A stretch of DNA of 64,000 bases from Burkholderiaceae bacterium (GCA_947448695.1 CANFOL010000006.1:43164-107163), one strand, 5' to 3'. Shown: positions 1 through 10,122, counted from the first letter of the stretch. Notes: generated from the letters alone by a model not told the origin. Numbers and translations are program-made.

Positions 1-890
1 TTTTTATCAGCGACAAATTGCAGGCATGCACGAATATCCTCTGGTACATAAGCTCTGGAACCAATGATTTCCATCTCCCTAAACCATAAAAAACGAACGT
101 CAACAGTACACAGATGATCTATTGTTGACCCACAAGTAAGAATTCGTCCATTTACGGCCATACTACGTTGAGTGGGTATCCATGTATCGCCACCTGTAAA
201 ATTGATTGCAACATCTACACCTTTTTTACCTGTTGCGATCCACACCGCTTTGGAGAAATCTGGCTCATCAGCATAATTAATCACATGATCAGCACCTAGC
301 GCTTTTAATTTTTGACTTTTTTCTTCACTACTTGTACAGGCATAAACTTCACACCCTGCCATCTTTGCAAACTGCAAGCAAGACACGCCAACACCACCAC
401 TTGCACCAAGGATGAGTACTTTTTCACCTGCCTTTAAACGACCGCGAGTAAATAGCATGCGGTGAGAAGTGCCATAAGCAATTGGCAGAGCCGCCGCTTC
501 AATGTCAGTTACACCATCTGGGATTTCAATGAGTTGACGTTGATCGACGCAGATAAATTCACATAGGCCGCCATTACCATGCTCACCGAGCACACCACCC
601 TCAGCAAATTTTGGAAATAAGACAACTCGTTTACCGACCCAATCATTAGAAACCCCTTCACCAACCTCACGGACGATTCCAACAACATCGCCGCCTGGAA
701 TTCGGGGCATCTTAGTCGGCAAATCTGGCATGCCATGAAGGACAAATACATCCATATAATTCAGTCCGCAGGCTTTGACCTCAACAATCGCAAAATTTGC
801 TTTGACTTCTGGTTTGGGCCATTGATCTAACTTCATCTGCTCTACACCACCATGTTGCTGGATTGCAACCACTCTCATTTGATCTGTCAT
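1..890 (-). CDS. MDR-family quinone oxidoreductase/alcohol dehydrogenase (3' end cut by window)
   Basis: The frame runs leftward from an ATG at 888-890 and stays open to the window edge, so the C-terminus is missing. The translation begins MTDQMRVVAIQQHGG and shows the GroES-like N-terminal half (CGLNYMDVFVLHGMPDLP, then PRIPGGDVVGIV) followed by a Rossmann nucleotide-binding motif, GASGGVGVSCLQFAKMAGC. These mark the medium-chain dehydrogenase/reductase family, quinone oxidoreductase branch. It should be a cytosolic NAD(P)H-dependent oxidoreductase, but the substrate cannot be read from sequence. The structural-zinc cysteine cluster of true alcohol dehydrogenases is not evident, favouring the zinc-free quinone reductase type. 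The LysR gene immediately downstream in the window is oriented the same way. Confidence 0.85.
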   Translation of the reverse strand, partial: MTDQMRVVAIQQHGGVEQMKLDQWPKPEVKANFAIVEVKACGLNYMDVFVLHGMPDLPTKMPRIPGGDVVGIVREVGEGVSNDWVGKRVVLFPKFAEGGVLGEHGNGGLCEFICVDQRQLIEIPDGVTDIEAAALPIAYGTSHRMLFTRGRLKAGEKVLILGASGGVGVSCLQFAKMAGCEVYACTSSEEKSQKLKALGADHVINYADEPDFSKAVWIATGKKGVDVAINFTGGDTWIPTQRSMAVNGRILTCGSTIDHLCTVDVRFLWFREMEIIGSRAYVPEDIRACLQFVADK

Positions 891-1072
891 TCTTGCCCTT
901 AAATATTGATACTTAAAACACTCACTATGTGTCAGTGGTCTTAGTCTAATATTTTTGTTTATTCAGCACAAATCAATTAATTCCAGTTATTATTCGTTTT
1001 TTTTAATAAATTGAAATCGTTCTATGAGTTTCTATGTGGCTTAGATTGTTGTGATCCAAGATTGCGAAATGA

Positions 1073-1981
1073 TTAACCGAGCTTTTTAATGGTTTCCATC
1101 AAAACATCTAAAATTCGTTGAGTATTCGGTGAAAATGAGCGAAGGTGTCTTGTAATAAGGCATATTTCACGTTGAATCACCGGCTCGGTTAGCTCTGAAA
1201 ATAAAAATTCCTGCATGGGACCTGCTTTAGCTGCCAAAGAAGGTAGTACGGAAATCTTCCCACTCAACCTTAGCATGGCATATAGAGAAGTTGTACTTGA
1301 AGCTTGATCATGGGGATCTGCGTTTTTCCCAAATGAAATTTCTGGATAAGTTTCAAGCAAGGAGCCTATCCCTGTATCTGAAGTAAGACCTATATATGGG
1401 TGATTTGCCAGATCCGCCCACTTTAAGGGCCGATTTATTTTAGCTAAGACGTGATCATGGGGCATTACAACCCCAAAGGTATCATGAAGCACGGGCCGGT
1501 AATCTAATTCAGGATAGTTAAGAAGCCGACTGGTTAATCCAAAATCAACTTCACCATCAAGTACTGCACGCTCAATTTTTGCTGAACCTGCATCTTGGAT
1601 TGAAATGTTAACGTCAGGATATTGTTGCCGAAATGTAAGTAAGGCTGGAGATAGAATATGTACAGCCATAGAAGGTGCCGCTGCAATCCGAATTAAGCCT
1701 TGCTGACTTTTTGAAATCGCCTGTAAGTCATTCAGTGCATTATCAAAATCACGAACAATTTTTTCAGCTACTGGTTGAAAATTGATAGCATCTTCAGTCA
1801 ACTCCACCCTTCTAGTCGAACGCTCAAAGAGCTTTAGTCCAATCTCTTCCTCGAATTGTTGAATAGTTGCGGTTAACGTAGATTGGGTTTGAAACAATCT
1901 AGCCGAGGCTAAGGTAAATGACCCAGTTTTTGCAACAGCTAAAAATGAACGCAAATGACGTAAGCTTATTTTTCTTACCAT
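1073..1981 (-). CDS. LysR-family transcriptional regulator
   Basis: A 302-residue protein with the usual LysR layout. The N-terminal winged helix-turn-helix is at about residues 5-65 (LRHLRSFLAVAKTGSFTLAS, then a helix containing STLTATIQQFEEEIG), followed by a periplasmic-binding-like effector domain at about 90-295. Length is typical. It is a cytosolic DNA-binding protein expected to respond to a small-molecule inducer. It lies upstream of the MDR gene in the same direction and downstream of the MmgE/PrpD gene, so either could belong to its regulon. The inducer is unknown. The 350-base gap upstream is the likely site of its own promoter. Confidence 0.9.
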   Translation of the reverse strand: MVRKISLRHLRSFLAVAKTGSFTLASARLFQTQSTLTATIQQFEEEIGLKLFERSTRRVELTEDAINFQPVAEKIVRDFDNALNDLQAISKSQQGLIRIAAAPSMAVHILSPALLTFRQQYPDVNISIQDAGSAKIERAVLDGEVDFGLTSRLLNYPELDYRPVLHDTFGVVMPHDHVLAKINRPLKWADLANHPYIGLTSDTGIGSLLETYPEISFGKNADPHDQASSTTSLYAMLRLSGKISVLPSLAAKAGPMQEFLFSELTEPVIQREICLITRHLRSFSPNTQRILDVLMETIKKLG

Positions 1982-2332
1982 TTTAATGATGGATGCCTTC
2001 TCATTAGCATTTTATCCCCGCTGAATTGCTACAAACATTGTAAAAACTATTTTTTTAATTTAATGCTTTATAAGAACTTGTGGGTAACTACATAAGACAA
2101 ATCTCACACCCAATCGCACACCGCTCAAACTCAGTTACAAAGTATCTATTTGTTTATTTTTAAAGAGGCTCAACTTCTTTTAATCTGCTGGCCTCAGGTT
2201 TAAATCTCTGTAGTCCTACCAAATAAGTTCTTCAAGTTTTGAGTAAAGAAAAATAATTCCGAATCAAAATCAACTATTCAACTTTAGGTCAAGCCGCTAT
2301 AACGATGAAACCTACTGTTATCAAGGTATAAC
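1982..2332. other. Intergenic gap without a recognised gene
   Basis: About 350 AT-rich bases between the start of the LysR gene and the end of the MmgE/PrpD gene. No open frame with a convincing ribosome binding site, no RNA gene and no strong hairpin was seen. It presumably contains the LysR promoter. Confidence 0.5.
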
Positions 2333-3733
2333 CTATTCAACAAAGAAAGAATGTATCCATTCATTTGTTTTTAAAGGTACATTAGGATTTTTTTCTAACT
2401 GCTCGCCTAAGGCCACAACTGAATTTCTTAAGTTTGGTGCAAAATCCTTAGCTAGAAGATCAATCTTTTCTAATACAGTATGACGCTCTAATGGCCTAGA
2501 AGAACTTCCCAAAGCTGCTTCACAAAACTCAGAAATCTTATCCCCATTTTTTAACTCAACAGTAACTTTTGCGGGACGATCATACGGCCAAGGACGTACG
2601 TCTTTCATTTCTTGCATCAATACTTTATTTCTATTTGAGGCAATGAGAGTATTAGACATACTTTCATGCAAAAAATTCTCTGTTGCTTTGGCGCCGTTAA
2701 CAATAGTGGCAGCTACTGCATGAGGTATTGAAAATTTTGCAGCCAAAGTTGTTACAGGATTTACATTATTAAAGTTCATCCCCATTTTTGAAACTTCTAT
2801 CAATACAGAATGAATCTCATCTCCACCTCGAAGATTTGGATATTCATTTAAGATTTTTTCTAATGCTTCCATCGATGCATGTGCATGATGACATGACCCA
2901 TAAAGCTTATGATAACCAGCCGTAATGGTCCAATCGGACCCTAAGTCCATACAAAGATGCTCTGGCTTTGAATTTGCACCAAAACCAATTTGATAAATAT
3001 CATATGGGCCAGAAGGTGTCCCATAAATATTGGCTTGTGCCATCTGGCAGGCAAAGTAACCCAACCAAGCCCCAGCTGCTGGCCAAGCATTCCGAATCAA
3101 TGCGCCTTCAATTGGGTGACTGTATGGACCTGGCGAAACCATCGTACAAGCACCAGTTAAGGTATTCATGAAAAGTGTTTTATCAAAACGCATCAAGCTA
3201 GCATATCCAGCTGCTGCACAAACAACATTAAACACACCGTGGGGATGTAACCTAGGTAAAGTTTCAGGCCATGCTCTTGCGAAACGCGTGCCGACTTCAT
3301 AAGCAACAACTACAGCCCTTAACATCTCTTGAATAGATAAATCATTCGCTTGCGCTGCTGCTAATATAAGTGGTTGGCTAAGCGCCCCCGGATGAACAGC
3401 AGTTCGGGTATATCCATCGTCAAGCTCATTCCAAGTAATAGCTAACCCATTAGCAAGTGCCGCATTCATCAAAGAAGTCTTGGGTCCATTCTTTCGAAAA
3501 ACTGTTGCTTCCTCACTGCTTTTTTGATTCAACAATTGACTATGATAAGTATTTACTTCAGGCTCATTCGAAGCTGATAGCGTTGCGGCAATGTTATCAC
3601 CCAGAATCAATACTGCTTGTTGTAAAACTTGATTAGGGATATCTTCATAGCGAAGGCTTGTTGCCCAATCTGATAATTTTGATAAATTTTCTGCAACGCT
3701 ATTTTTAATAGCGGTTTGATCTACAGCATCCAT
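2333..3733 (-). CDS. MmgE/PrpD family protein
   Basis: A 466-residue protein of the MmgE/PrpD family, whose characterised members include 2-methylcitrate dehydratase and aconitate-decarboxylase-like enzymes. Recognisable family segments are the N-terminal helical domain (ILGDNIAATLSAS), the HPGALSQPLILAAA segment, the HPHGVFNVVCAAAGYA segment and the later KLYGSCHHAHASMEALE region. Length is typical. It starts 2 nt after the stop of the molybdenum hydroxylase large-subunit gene, so the two are almost certainly co-transcribed. In that setting it may act on a product of the ring-cleavage route rather than in propionate catabolism. No other prp genes are nearby. The reaction is not established. 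Confidence 0.85.
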   Translation of the reverse strand: MDAVDQTAIKNSVAENLSKLSDWATSLRYEDIPNQVLQQAVLILGDNIAATLSASNEPEVNTYHSQLLNQKSSEEATVFRKNGPKTSLMNAALANGLAITWNELDDGYTRTAVHPGALSQPLILAAAQANDLSIQEMLRAVVVAYEVGTRFARAWPETLPRLHPHGVFNVVCAAAGYASLMRFDKTLFMNTLTGACTMVSPGPYSHPIEGALIRNAWPAAGAWLGYFACQMAQANIYGTPSGPYDIYQIGFGANSKPEHLCMDLGSDWTITAGYHKLYGSCHHAHASMEALEKILNEYPNLRGGDEIHSVLIEVSKMGMNFNNVNPVTTLAAKFSIPHAVAATIVNGAKATENFLHESMSNTLIASNRNKVLMQEMKDVRPWPYDRPAKVTVELKNGDKISEFCEAALGSSSRPLERHTVLEKIDLLAKDFAPNLRNSVVALGEQLEKNPNVPLKTNEWIHSFFVE

Positions 3734-3735
3734 AA

Positions 3736-6120
3736 TTAATCTTTTCTAAGAGCGTGCCAAATTTTATTCGAGGTAAATGGCATCTCTACACCCCTTACAC
3801 CAACAGAGCCTAAAGCATCCATCATTGCACTAGTAATTGCCGCAGGCGCGCCAATGGTTCCTGACTCACCACATCCCTTAACTCCTAAAGGGTTATGGGT
3901 ACATGGCTGAGTTTCATCTGCTTCAGAAATAAAATCTGGCAATATATCTGCTCTTGGCATCGCATAATCCATAAATGAACCTGTCATGATCTGTCCAGAC
4001 TCTGGTTCATAAATAGCACTTTCAAATAAAGCTTGACCAATTCCTTGAGCAATAGCTCCATGAACTTGCCCTTCAACCACCATTGGATTAATCACTGTAC
4101 CGACGTCATCAATGGCAATGTAAGAAAGCAATTGTGTAACACCATTTTGTGGATTAATTTCTATTTCGCAAACTTGCGCGCCATTTGACCAAGTCAAATT
4201 TGGTGGATCAAAAAAAGCATTTTCATGCAAAACAGGCTCCATCCCAGGCGGTAAATTATGTGCATAAGTAGCTGCACGGGATACTTGATACCAGTCTAGT
4301 TTTTCTTTTGTTTTTTTACTTACGAAATAGCCTAAGCTATCAATGATCTGATGTTCAATATCGGCAACATCACTACCAAGAAGGTGTGCCGCAAGTAATT
4401 TGGACTTTTCAAGAATTTTGTTGCAAGCCATTGTGATAGCTCCACCTGCAATAACCATTGATCTTGACCCAAAGGTTCCAGTTCCATAAGGGACTCTTCC
4501 AGTATCGCCTTCTACTAACTCAATCATCGATAAAGGTAGGCCTATCTTTGAAGCGATGACCTGCGGAAATGTTGTCGCATGTGCTTGACCATGACTATGC
4601 GTGCCACACATTAAAAGAATACTGCCATCAGCTGAAACACGAATATCGGCTGAATCAAAAAACCCGGCTCTTGCGCCAAACATACCGGCATATTTAGACG
4701 GCGCGACCCCAGAACTTTCGAGGAAATAACAAACACCAAAACCGCGTATCATGCCATTCTGCTTTGATTGTGCACGGCGTTTCTCAAAACCAGCAAAGTC
4801 AGAAACCTCAAGAGCTCTATCAAAAAGACGTTGGAAATCGCCACTGTCATAAATTGGTCCTAACGGTGTGGAGTAAGGCATCTCACTCGACTTGATGAAA
4901 TTTTTACGACGTAATTCCATACGATCCATACCGGTTTGCACTGCAGCTTCTTCAATCAATCGCTCTAAAACAAAACACGCTTCAGGTCTTCCTGCACCAC
5001 GATACGCATCCGTTGGAACCGTATTGGTAAACATTGCATCGACCTCTGCAAACACTGCAGGAATTTTATAAGGACCCGATAAAACAGCCGTGTAAACCGT
5101 AGTTGGAACTGCAGCACCGACAGTAGATATATATGCCCCAACAGCAGCAAAGGTTTTAACGCGAACAGCTAATATAAAACCATTTTCATCCAAAGCCATT
5201 TCAGCAGTGGTCATGTGATCACGCGCTTGATAATCACTAATAAATGCTTCACTACGCGTTGAAGTCCACTTGATGGTTTTCTTTAGTTTCTTACAGGCCC
5301 AAGCCAAAATAGTTTCTTCAGGATACAACTTACCCTTTGTACCAAAACCTCCGCCAACATCTGGCGCAATCACGCGGATTGAATTTTCCGGTAAATTTAA
5401 TTGCTCTGATGTGAGCTTACGAATATGATGCGGAACTTGAGTGGCCGACCAAAGCGTGAGCTCATGTCCATCCTCTCCAAGTGAAGGGGATACTTGGGCT
5501 AATACAGCTCTTGGTTCAATTGCTGCACAAATAATTCGATGATTTTTTATTTCTACACGAATCCGATGCGTTGCCTTTTCAAAGGCGGCATCGACTGGTT
5601 CCTTAGCGCCACGGTGAAACCTTACACACAAATTATTAGGTGCTTGTGCATGAAGTTGCGGGGCATTTGCAAGTGCGGCTTTCTCAACATTAACCACAGA
5701 GTCTAATACGTCATAGTCCACCTCGATCACTTCAGAAGCATCAATCGCTTGATGAACTGTCTTGGCAATAACCATAGCAACTATTTCACCAACATGGCGC
5801 ACACGATCCGTAGTGATGGAATAACGCGGAGGCTCGTTCATTTGAGATCCATTTGCGCCAGGAATCATCCACAGCGGCGTCATTTTTCCAACGCCGTCTT
5901 TTAACAAATCTTGTCCAGTAAATACTGCAATGACCCCTGGAGAATTTTGTGCAACAGAAACATCGATGCTCTTAATTAGTGCATGTGCATGAGGCGATCT
6001 TAAAAAAGCACAGTAATATGTGTTTTCGGGAAGAATATCTGAAACAAATTGTCCCCGTCCTTTAAGTAAGCGGTTATCTTCTCTTCTTAAAATTGCTTTA
6101 CCAATTCCTTCTGTATGCAT
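3736..6120 (-). CDS. Molybdenum hydroxylase large subunit (CoxL/xanthine dehydrogenase family)
   Basis: About 794 residues from the ATG at 6120, chosen because the family consensus begins there (GIGKAILRREDNRLLKGRGQ). A GTG further upstream at 6171 would only add a non-conserved tail. Family signatures are the N-terminal AldOx/xanthine-dehydrogenase alpha-beta hammerhead region, PDVGGGFGTKGKLYPEE, DAYRGAGRPEACFVLERL, and the C-terminal GVKGCGESGTIGAPAA with the presumed catalytic Glu. The active-site loop reads AYRGAGR rather than the AYRCSFR of form I CO dehydrogenase, so this is not a true CO dehydrogenase. The small and medium subunits are on the opposite strand about 2.6 kb away. With barbiturase in the same island, a hydroxylase for a pyrimidine-like ring is inferred. 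Confidence 0.88.
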   Translation of the reverse strand: MHTEGIGKAILRREDNRLLKGRGQFVSDILPENTYYCAFLRSPHAHALIKSIDVSVAQNSPGVIAVFTGQDLLKDGVGKMTPLWMIPGANGSQMNEPPRYSITTDRVRHVGEIVAMVIAKTVHQAIDASEVIEVDYDVLDSVVNVEKAALANAPQLHAQAPNNLCVRFHRGAKEPVDAAFEKATHRIRVEIKNHRIICAAIEPRAVLAQVSPSLGEDGHELTLWSATQVPHHIRKLTSEQLNLPENSIRVIAPDVGGGFGTKGKLYPEETILAWACKKLKKTIKWTSTRSEAFISDYQARDHMTTAEMALDENGFILAVRVKTFAAVGAYISTVGAAVPTTVYTAVLSGPYKIPAVFAEVDAMFTNTVPTDAYRGAGRPEACFVLERLIEEAAVQTGMDRMELRRKNFIKSSEMPYSTPLGPIYDSGDFQRLFDRALEVSDFAGFEKRRAQSKQNGMIRGFGVCYFLESSGVAPSKYAGMFGARAGFFDSADIRVSADGSILLMCGTHSHGQAHATTFPQVIASKIGLPLSMIELVEGDTGRVPYGTGTFGSRSMVIAGGAITMACNKILEKSKLLAAHLLGSDVADIEHQIIDSLGYFVSKKTKEKLDWYQVSRAATYAHNLPPGMEPVLHENAFFDPPNLTWSNGAQVCEIEINPQNGVTQLLSYIAIDDVGTVINPMVVEGQVHGAIAQGIGQALFESAIYEPESGQIMTGSFMDYAMPRADILPDFISEADETQPCTHNPLGVKGCGESGTIGAPAAITSAMMDALGSVGVRGVEMPFTSNKIWHALRKD

Positions 6121-6243
6121 GAAATTCTTTCTAATAAAAAAACTAGGGGTATGTATTAATTTAATGAGCACAACTTTTAATTTAATGTTATCTTATTTCT
6201 TAAATCCTAACAAATAATTCAAATTTTATAAAACGGAGACGTT

Positions 6244-7212
6244 ATGAAACTCATAAAAAATAGTTTAATTGCTTTAATCATTTTGTCATTGGGTATTTTT
6301 TCTTCCTTAAGCATGGCTCAACAGAAAATGAGAATGGGTCTATTTATTGCATCCTCCGCTCTTCCATACTTTATTGCTAAAGAGCGTGGTTATTTTGCAG
6401 CAGAGGGTCTGGATGTTGAGGGAGTACCTTTAGCAACTCAACCATTAGTTGTTCAAGGAATCGTTACTGGAGATTTAGACGCTGCCTCCAATCTTTTGTC
6501 TTTAGAAGGCGCAAACATTAACGCGTTAAGACCAGACACATTAAAGTATATTTCTTTAAATTGCCAAAATGTGAAATACCAACTTGAGGCTTATGTGGTT
6601 CCTGTCAATAGCCCAATTAAAACCTTAGCAGAATTAAAAGGTAAACGAATCATGTCTGCGCCTGGCCCAGGAAATCTTTTTGTGGCAAAAGGAGTTCTGA
6701 AGGGTGCTGGTTTAGATGAAAAAGATTATCAAATGCAAGAACAACAAATGAGTGTTCACATTGGTGGTATGCAGTCTGGTCAATTTGATGCTGCTTACAC
6801 ACTTGAGCCAATCGTAAGTATGATGGTTTCTCAAGGAGTTGGTCGTAAGTTAGAAAGCGGTGTTATTGCTAAATATATGTTGGGTAGACCTGATGCCTGC
6901 GCCGTTCTTGGCGGTGGAGTACTTAGCTCTAAATTTATCAAAGAGAATCCTCAGGCAGCAGAGCGATTTGCTAGAGCTTGGTCAAAAGCATTGAATGATG
7001 GTAACAATGACCCTAAGGCCCGTGACCTTCTGGTAAAGCATATGAATACATCTGCCAGCATCGCTCAAACCGTGCCTTTGTCTTATTACAAAATGGCTCG
7101 TGATTTGAGTACCCAAGACATTGCCGACTTTCAAAACTTGATCAATCAGGCAACAACATACGGTTTAGTAAAAGAAAAAATTGATGCTAAATCATTTTTA
7201 AAAGTATATTAA
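6244..7212 (+). CDS. ABC transporter substrate-binding protein (NitT/TauT type)
   Basis: A 322-residue exported binding protein with an N-terminal signal peptide of about 25 residues (hydrophobic LIALIILSLGIFSSLSMAQ, cleavage likely after SMA). The mature part has the SsuA/NMT1-THI5 fold: SALPYFIAKERGYFAAEGLD, then LAELKGKRIMSAPGPGN. It captures a small substrate in the periplasm for the permease and ATPase that follow 6 and 30 nt apart in the operon. The ligand is not known. Relatives bind nitrate, sulfonates, thiamine precursors or pyrimidines. The downstream barbiturase-family gene makes a pyrimidine or related ring plausible. The start has a good Shine-Dalgarno (CGGAG). It is the first gene of the rightward operon. 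Confidence 0.9.
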   Translation: MKLIKNSLIALIILSLGIFSSLSMAQQKMRMGLFIASSALPYFIAKERGYFAAEGLDVEGVPLATQPLVVQGIVTGDLDAASNLLSLEGANINALRPDTLKYISLNCQNVKYQLEAYVVPVNSPIKTLAELKGKRIMSAPGPGNLFVAKGVLKGAGLDEKDYQMQEQQMSVHIGGMQSGQFDAAYTLEPIVSMMVSQGVGRKLESGVIAKYMLGRPDACAVLGGGVLSSKFIKENPQAAERFARAWSKALNDGNNDPKARDLLVKHMNTSASIAQTVPLSYYKMARDLSTQDIADFQNLINQATTYGLVKEKIDAKSFLKVY

Positions 7213-7218
7213 TATTCA

Positions 7219-7992
7219 ATGAACGCAATACCTTATAAAAGAGTTTTACAGCCCCTGACGCCATTAGTTGGGGCTATTGCCTTCCTCTTAATTTGGTGGC
7301 TGTGTACCACTTTAAAATTGATTGATCCATTCTTATTGCCAACTCCACAAGCTGCCGCTAAAGCTATGTGGACTGGTCTATCAAATGGGACCCTATCCCT
7401 AGACATGATCATCACTATTCGTAGAACGATTTATGCCTTTTTAATTGCGGTACTTATCTGTGTGCCCCTTGGACTTATTTTGGGTAGCTCAGAACGCCTT
7501 TATAGTTCCTGCGAATTTGTGATTGATTTTTTTAGATCAACCCCTGCTTCAGCTTTATTTCCTCTTTTTTTAGTTATCTTAGGAGTTGGGGAAAATACAA
7601 AAATTGCCGTAGCAGCATTTGGGGCTGGTCTTTTAATTTTATTTAATACCGCCTATGGGGTAATGAATGCCAGGAAAGTAAGGCAAGCAGCAGCTCGTGT
7701 CATGGGAGCATCAAGTCTGAAAATTCTTTATGGCGTAACACTCCTCGAATCTCTTCCGCAAACATTTGTTGGAATGCGCTCAGGAATCTCATTTTCACTA
7801 GTGATCGTGATTGTTGCTGAAATGTTTATTGGCTCTACGGATGGATTGGGTCAACGCGTCATTAATGCTCAAATGATTTTTAATATGCCTGAAATGTATG
7901 CCACTATTTTTAGTGCAGGGGCATTAGGCTACGGTTTAAATCTTCTCTTCATTCTTGCGGAAAAACACTTTGTCCACTGGGGTGGAAAATAA
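7219..7992 (+). CDS. ABC transporter permease (NitT/TauT type)
   Basis: A 257-residue inner-membrane permease with about six hydrophobic segments. It contains the binding-protein-dependent permease EAA-like loop (AARVMGASSLKILYGVTLLE), which contacts the ATPase. Size and layout match SsuC/TauC-type permeases. The gene starts 6 nt after the binding-protein stop and is followed by the ATPase gene, completing a three-component importer. Confidence 0.92.
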   Translation: MNAIPYKRVLQPLTPLVGAIAFLLIWWLCTTLKLIDPFLLPTPQAAAKAMWTGLSNGTLSLDMIITIRRTIYAFLIAVLICVPLGLILGSSERLYSSCEFVIDFFRSTPASALFPLFLVILGVGENTKIAVAAFGAGLLILFNTAYGVMNARKVRQAAARVMGASSLKILYGVTLLESLPQTFVGMRSGISFSLVIVIVAEMFIGSTDGLGQRVINAQMIFNMPEMYATIFSAGALGYGLNLLFILAEKHFVHWGGK

Positions 7993-8022
7993 ACGTGTAT
8001 TTCCAAATTTAATTAATTTATT

Positions 8023-8784
8023 ATGACGGCACATATCCAAATTCGTGGGTTGAGTAAAACTTTTGCTGGACAGGTACTGTACTCAAACTTTAATCTCGAT
8101 TTTCCTCATGGGAAAATAACTTCAATCTTTGGTCCAAATGGTTGCGGGAAATCCACCCTGATTAATATGATTTCTGGGCTAACGCCAATGGATGCAGGAG
8201 AGGTACTCTTTGATGGTAAGACTTTAGCTCAAACCGTTATAGGATATGTCTTCCAAAATTATCGAGACGCTCTTTTCCCATGGAAAAAAGCGATTGATAA
8301 TATTAAATACCCTCTACAACTTGCTAATAAATCGTCTGGCGAAATCGAGTCTAGGACTCAGGAGTTAATTGAATCTTTCGATGTTCGTTTTGATTTAAAT
8401 AGATATCCCTATGAACTATCAGGGGGTCAGCAGCAATTGATTTCTATTATGAGGGCGCTCGCCCCTAACCCGGAAGTGCTTTTTTTAGATGAGCCATTTT
8501 CCGCACTAGATTATGAAATGACTCTGTTTATGCGCGATAAACTGCAGGCAATTTTTGAAGCCACAAAAACAACCATGCTTCTAGTCTCTCATGATCTTGA
8601 TGAGGCTGTGTATTTATCAGATCACATTCTAATGCTGACTCGTCGACCTACTCAAATTGCACGCGAAATAGAATTTACAGCACCAAGACCACGGACCCCT
8701 ACAACTTTAACTTCAGAACTATTTAATCAAGTCAAAGGTCAGTGTCTTGAAATCTTCCAAAAAGAAATCAAAGTTATAGATTAG
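8023..8784 (+). CDS. ABC transporter ATP-binding protein (NitT/TauT type)
   Basis: A 253-residue ATPase. Walker A is GPNGCGKSTL near residue 38, the Q-loop lies in YVFQNYRDALFPW, the signature is LSGGQQQ, Walker B is VLFLDEPFSALD and the switch histidine lies in LLVSHDLDEAV. It powers the importer encoded by the two preceding genes. It is followed after about 30 nt by the iron-sulfur subunit of the molybdenum hydroxylase, so uptake and hydroxylation appear to be co-expressed. Confidence 0.93.
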   Translation: MTAHIQIRGLSKTFAGQVLYSNFNLDFPHGKITSIFGPNGCGKSTLINMISGLTPMDAGEVLFDGKTLAQTVIGYVFQNYRDALFPWKKAIDNIKYPLQLANKSSGEIESRTQELIESFDVRFDLNRYPYELSGGQQQLISIMRALAPNPEVLFLDEPFSALDYEMTLFMRDKLQAIFEATKTTMLLVSHDLDEAVYLSDHILMLTRRPTQIAREIEFTAPRPRTPTTLTSELFNQVKGQCLEIFQKEIKVID

Positions 8785-8817
8785 AATTATTTAATATTTT
8801 AAAAAAGGAGATGATCT

Positions 8818-9294
8818 ATGAGCATCCAAGTATCGATGATCATTAATGGCCAATCAGTACAGCATGAAGTTGAAGAGCGAACACTCTTAGTTAATTTTAT
8901 CCGAGACACATGTCGCTTAACAGGAACCCATATTGGGTGTGATACCGCACAATGTGGTGCTTGTACGATTCATTTAAATGGTAGAGCAATCAAGAGTTGT
9001 AGCATTTTGGCTATGCAAGCAGAAGGTGCAACAATTACAACGATTGAAGGTATTTCCCCCGATGATCAATTGCATCCGATGCAAGAAGCCTTTAAAACAC
9101 ACCATGGCCTGCAATGTGGTTATTGCACTCCAGGAATGATTATGAGTGCGATTGATCTTGTCAACAACTTTCCTAACCCGAGTAAAGAACTCATCCGTGA
9201 ACAACTAGATGGGAACTTATGTCGTTGTACGGGCTATCACAATATCGTTATAGCGATTCAAGAGGGGGCCAAAGTAATGAGCCCTACTAACTAA
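8818..9294 (+). CDS. Molybdenum hydroxylase small [2Fe-2S] subunit (CoxS-like)
   Basis: A 158-residue iron-sulfur subunit. The N-terminal plant-type ferredoxin domain has [16 protein letters not shown] and a following SCS cysteine. The C-terminal helical domain has CGYCTPGM and LCRCTGY, which bind the second [2Fe-2S] cluster. All eight expected cysteines are visible. It passes electrons from the molybdenum site of the large subunit to the FAD subunit encoded next. It has a strong ribosome binding site (AAGGAG). The large subunit is encoded on the opposite strand at 3736-6120, an unusual split of the usual M-S-L order. Confidence 0.95.
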   Translation: MSIQVSMIINGQSVQHEVEERTLLVNFIRDTCRLTGTHIGCDTAQCGACTIHLNGRAIKSCSILAMQAEGATITTIEGISPDDQLHPMQEAFKTHHGLQCGYCTPGMIMSAIDLVNNFPNPSKELIREQLDGNLCRCTGYHNIVIAIQEGAKVMSPTN

Positions 9295-9310
9295 ATTTTC
9301 GGAGCGATTT

Positions 9311-10105
9311 ATGTACCCATTTTCGTTTCATCAGACTACAAATGTTGCGCAATCTGTATCTTTAAAAAAAGAACATACGGAAGCAAAATATATCGCAGGT
9401 GGACAAAGTTTAATTGGTGTGATGAAGCTCAGGCTTGATAAGCCTTCCCAATTAATTAACTTAGGTTCTATTCCTGAACTTTCAGGAATCTGTGTCGAAG
9501 GTAAGACAATCACTATTGGTGCAATGACTAGACATGCTCAAGTTGCTGCATCAAAAGATGTGAAAGCTTGTATTCCAGGTCTAGCTCAACTCGCAGGTCT
9601 TATTGCGGATCGCATGGTACGTAATATGGGAACTATTGGAGGCTCTGTTGCTAATAATGACCCTTCTGCAGATTACCCCGCTGGCTTACTGGGATTAAAT
9701 GCAACTATCATTACCAATCAACGTGAAATTAAGGCTGATGATTTTTTTAAGGGCATGTTTGAAACAGCTCTTGAAGCAAGCGAGTTAATCCAATCAATCC
9801 GTTTTACTGCGCCCATTAAATCAGCTTACGCTAAATTTAAACACCCTGCCTCAAGATACGCTGTCGTAGGAGTCTTTGTCGCGCAATTTGCTGATGAGGT
9901 ACGTGTCGCTGTCACTGGAGCTGGCTCATCTGTTTTTAGACTTACTGAAGTAGAGAAAGCTCTTTCTAGTAATTTTTCTGCTCAAGCATTAGAAGCAGTT
10001 CATATTTCTGCTGATGGCCTAAATTCAGATTTCTTTGCGGACTCAACTTATAGAGCCCATTTAATTAAATTAATGGCAATTCAAGCTGTTAACCAAGCAA
10101 AATAA
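9311..10105 (+). CDS. Molybdenum hydroxylase medium FAD-binding subunit (CoxM-like)
   Basis: A 264-residue FAD subunit with the two family flavin-contact motifs: [14 protein letters not shown] near residue 30 and [18 protein letters not shown] near residue 105. The CO-dehydrogenase flavoprotein C-terminal domain follows at about 165-260. It accepts electrons from the [2Fe-2S] subunit encoded 16 nt upstream. Length is close to that of other CoxM-like proteins (about 260-290). Confidence 0.93.
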   Translation: MYPFSFHQTTNVAQSVSLKKEHTEAKYIAGGQSLIGVMKLRLDKPSQLINLGSIPELSGICVEGKTITIGAMTRHAQVAASKDVKACIPGLAQLAGLIADRMVRNMGTIGGSVANNDPSADYPAGLLGLNATIITNQREIKADDFFKGMFETALEASELIQSIRFTAPIKSAYAKFKHPASRYAVVGVFVAQFADEVRVAVTGAGSSVFRLTEVEKALSSNFSAQALEAVHISADGLNSDFFADSTYRAHLIKLMAIQAVNQAK

Positions 10106-10122
10106 ACTTCACAGGATTTACT

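Noticed and set aside
2333..3733. 2-methylcitrate dehydratase of propionate catabolism (prpD)
   Set aside because: No prpB, prpC or acnD nearby; the gene is coupled to a molybdenum hydroxylase. Kept as family-level call.
3736..10105. Aerobic CO dehydrogenase (coxMSL)
   Set aside because: The large subunit has AYRGAGR instead of the form I AYRCSFR loop, the genes are split, and no CoxD/E/F/G accessory genes are present.
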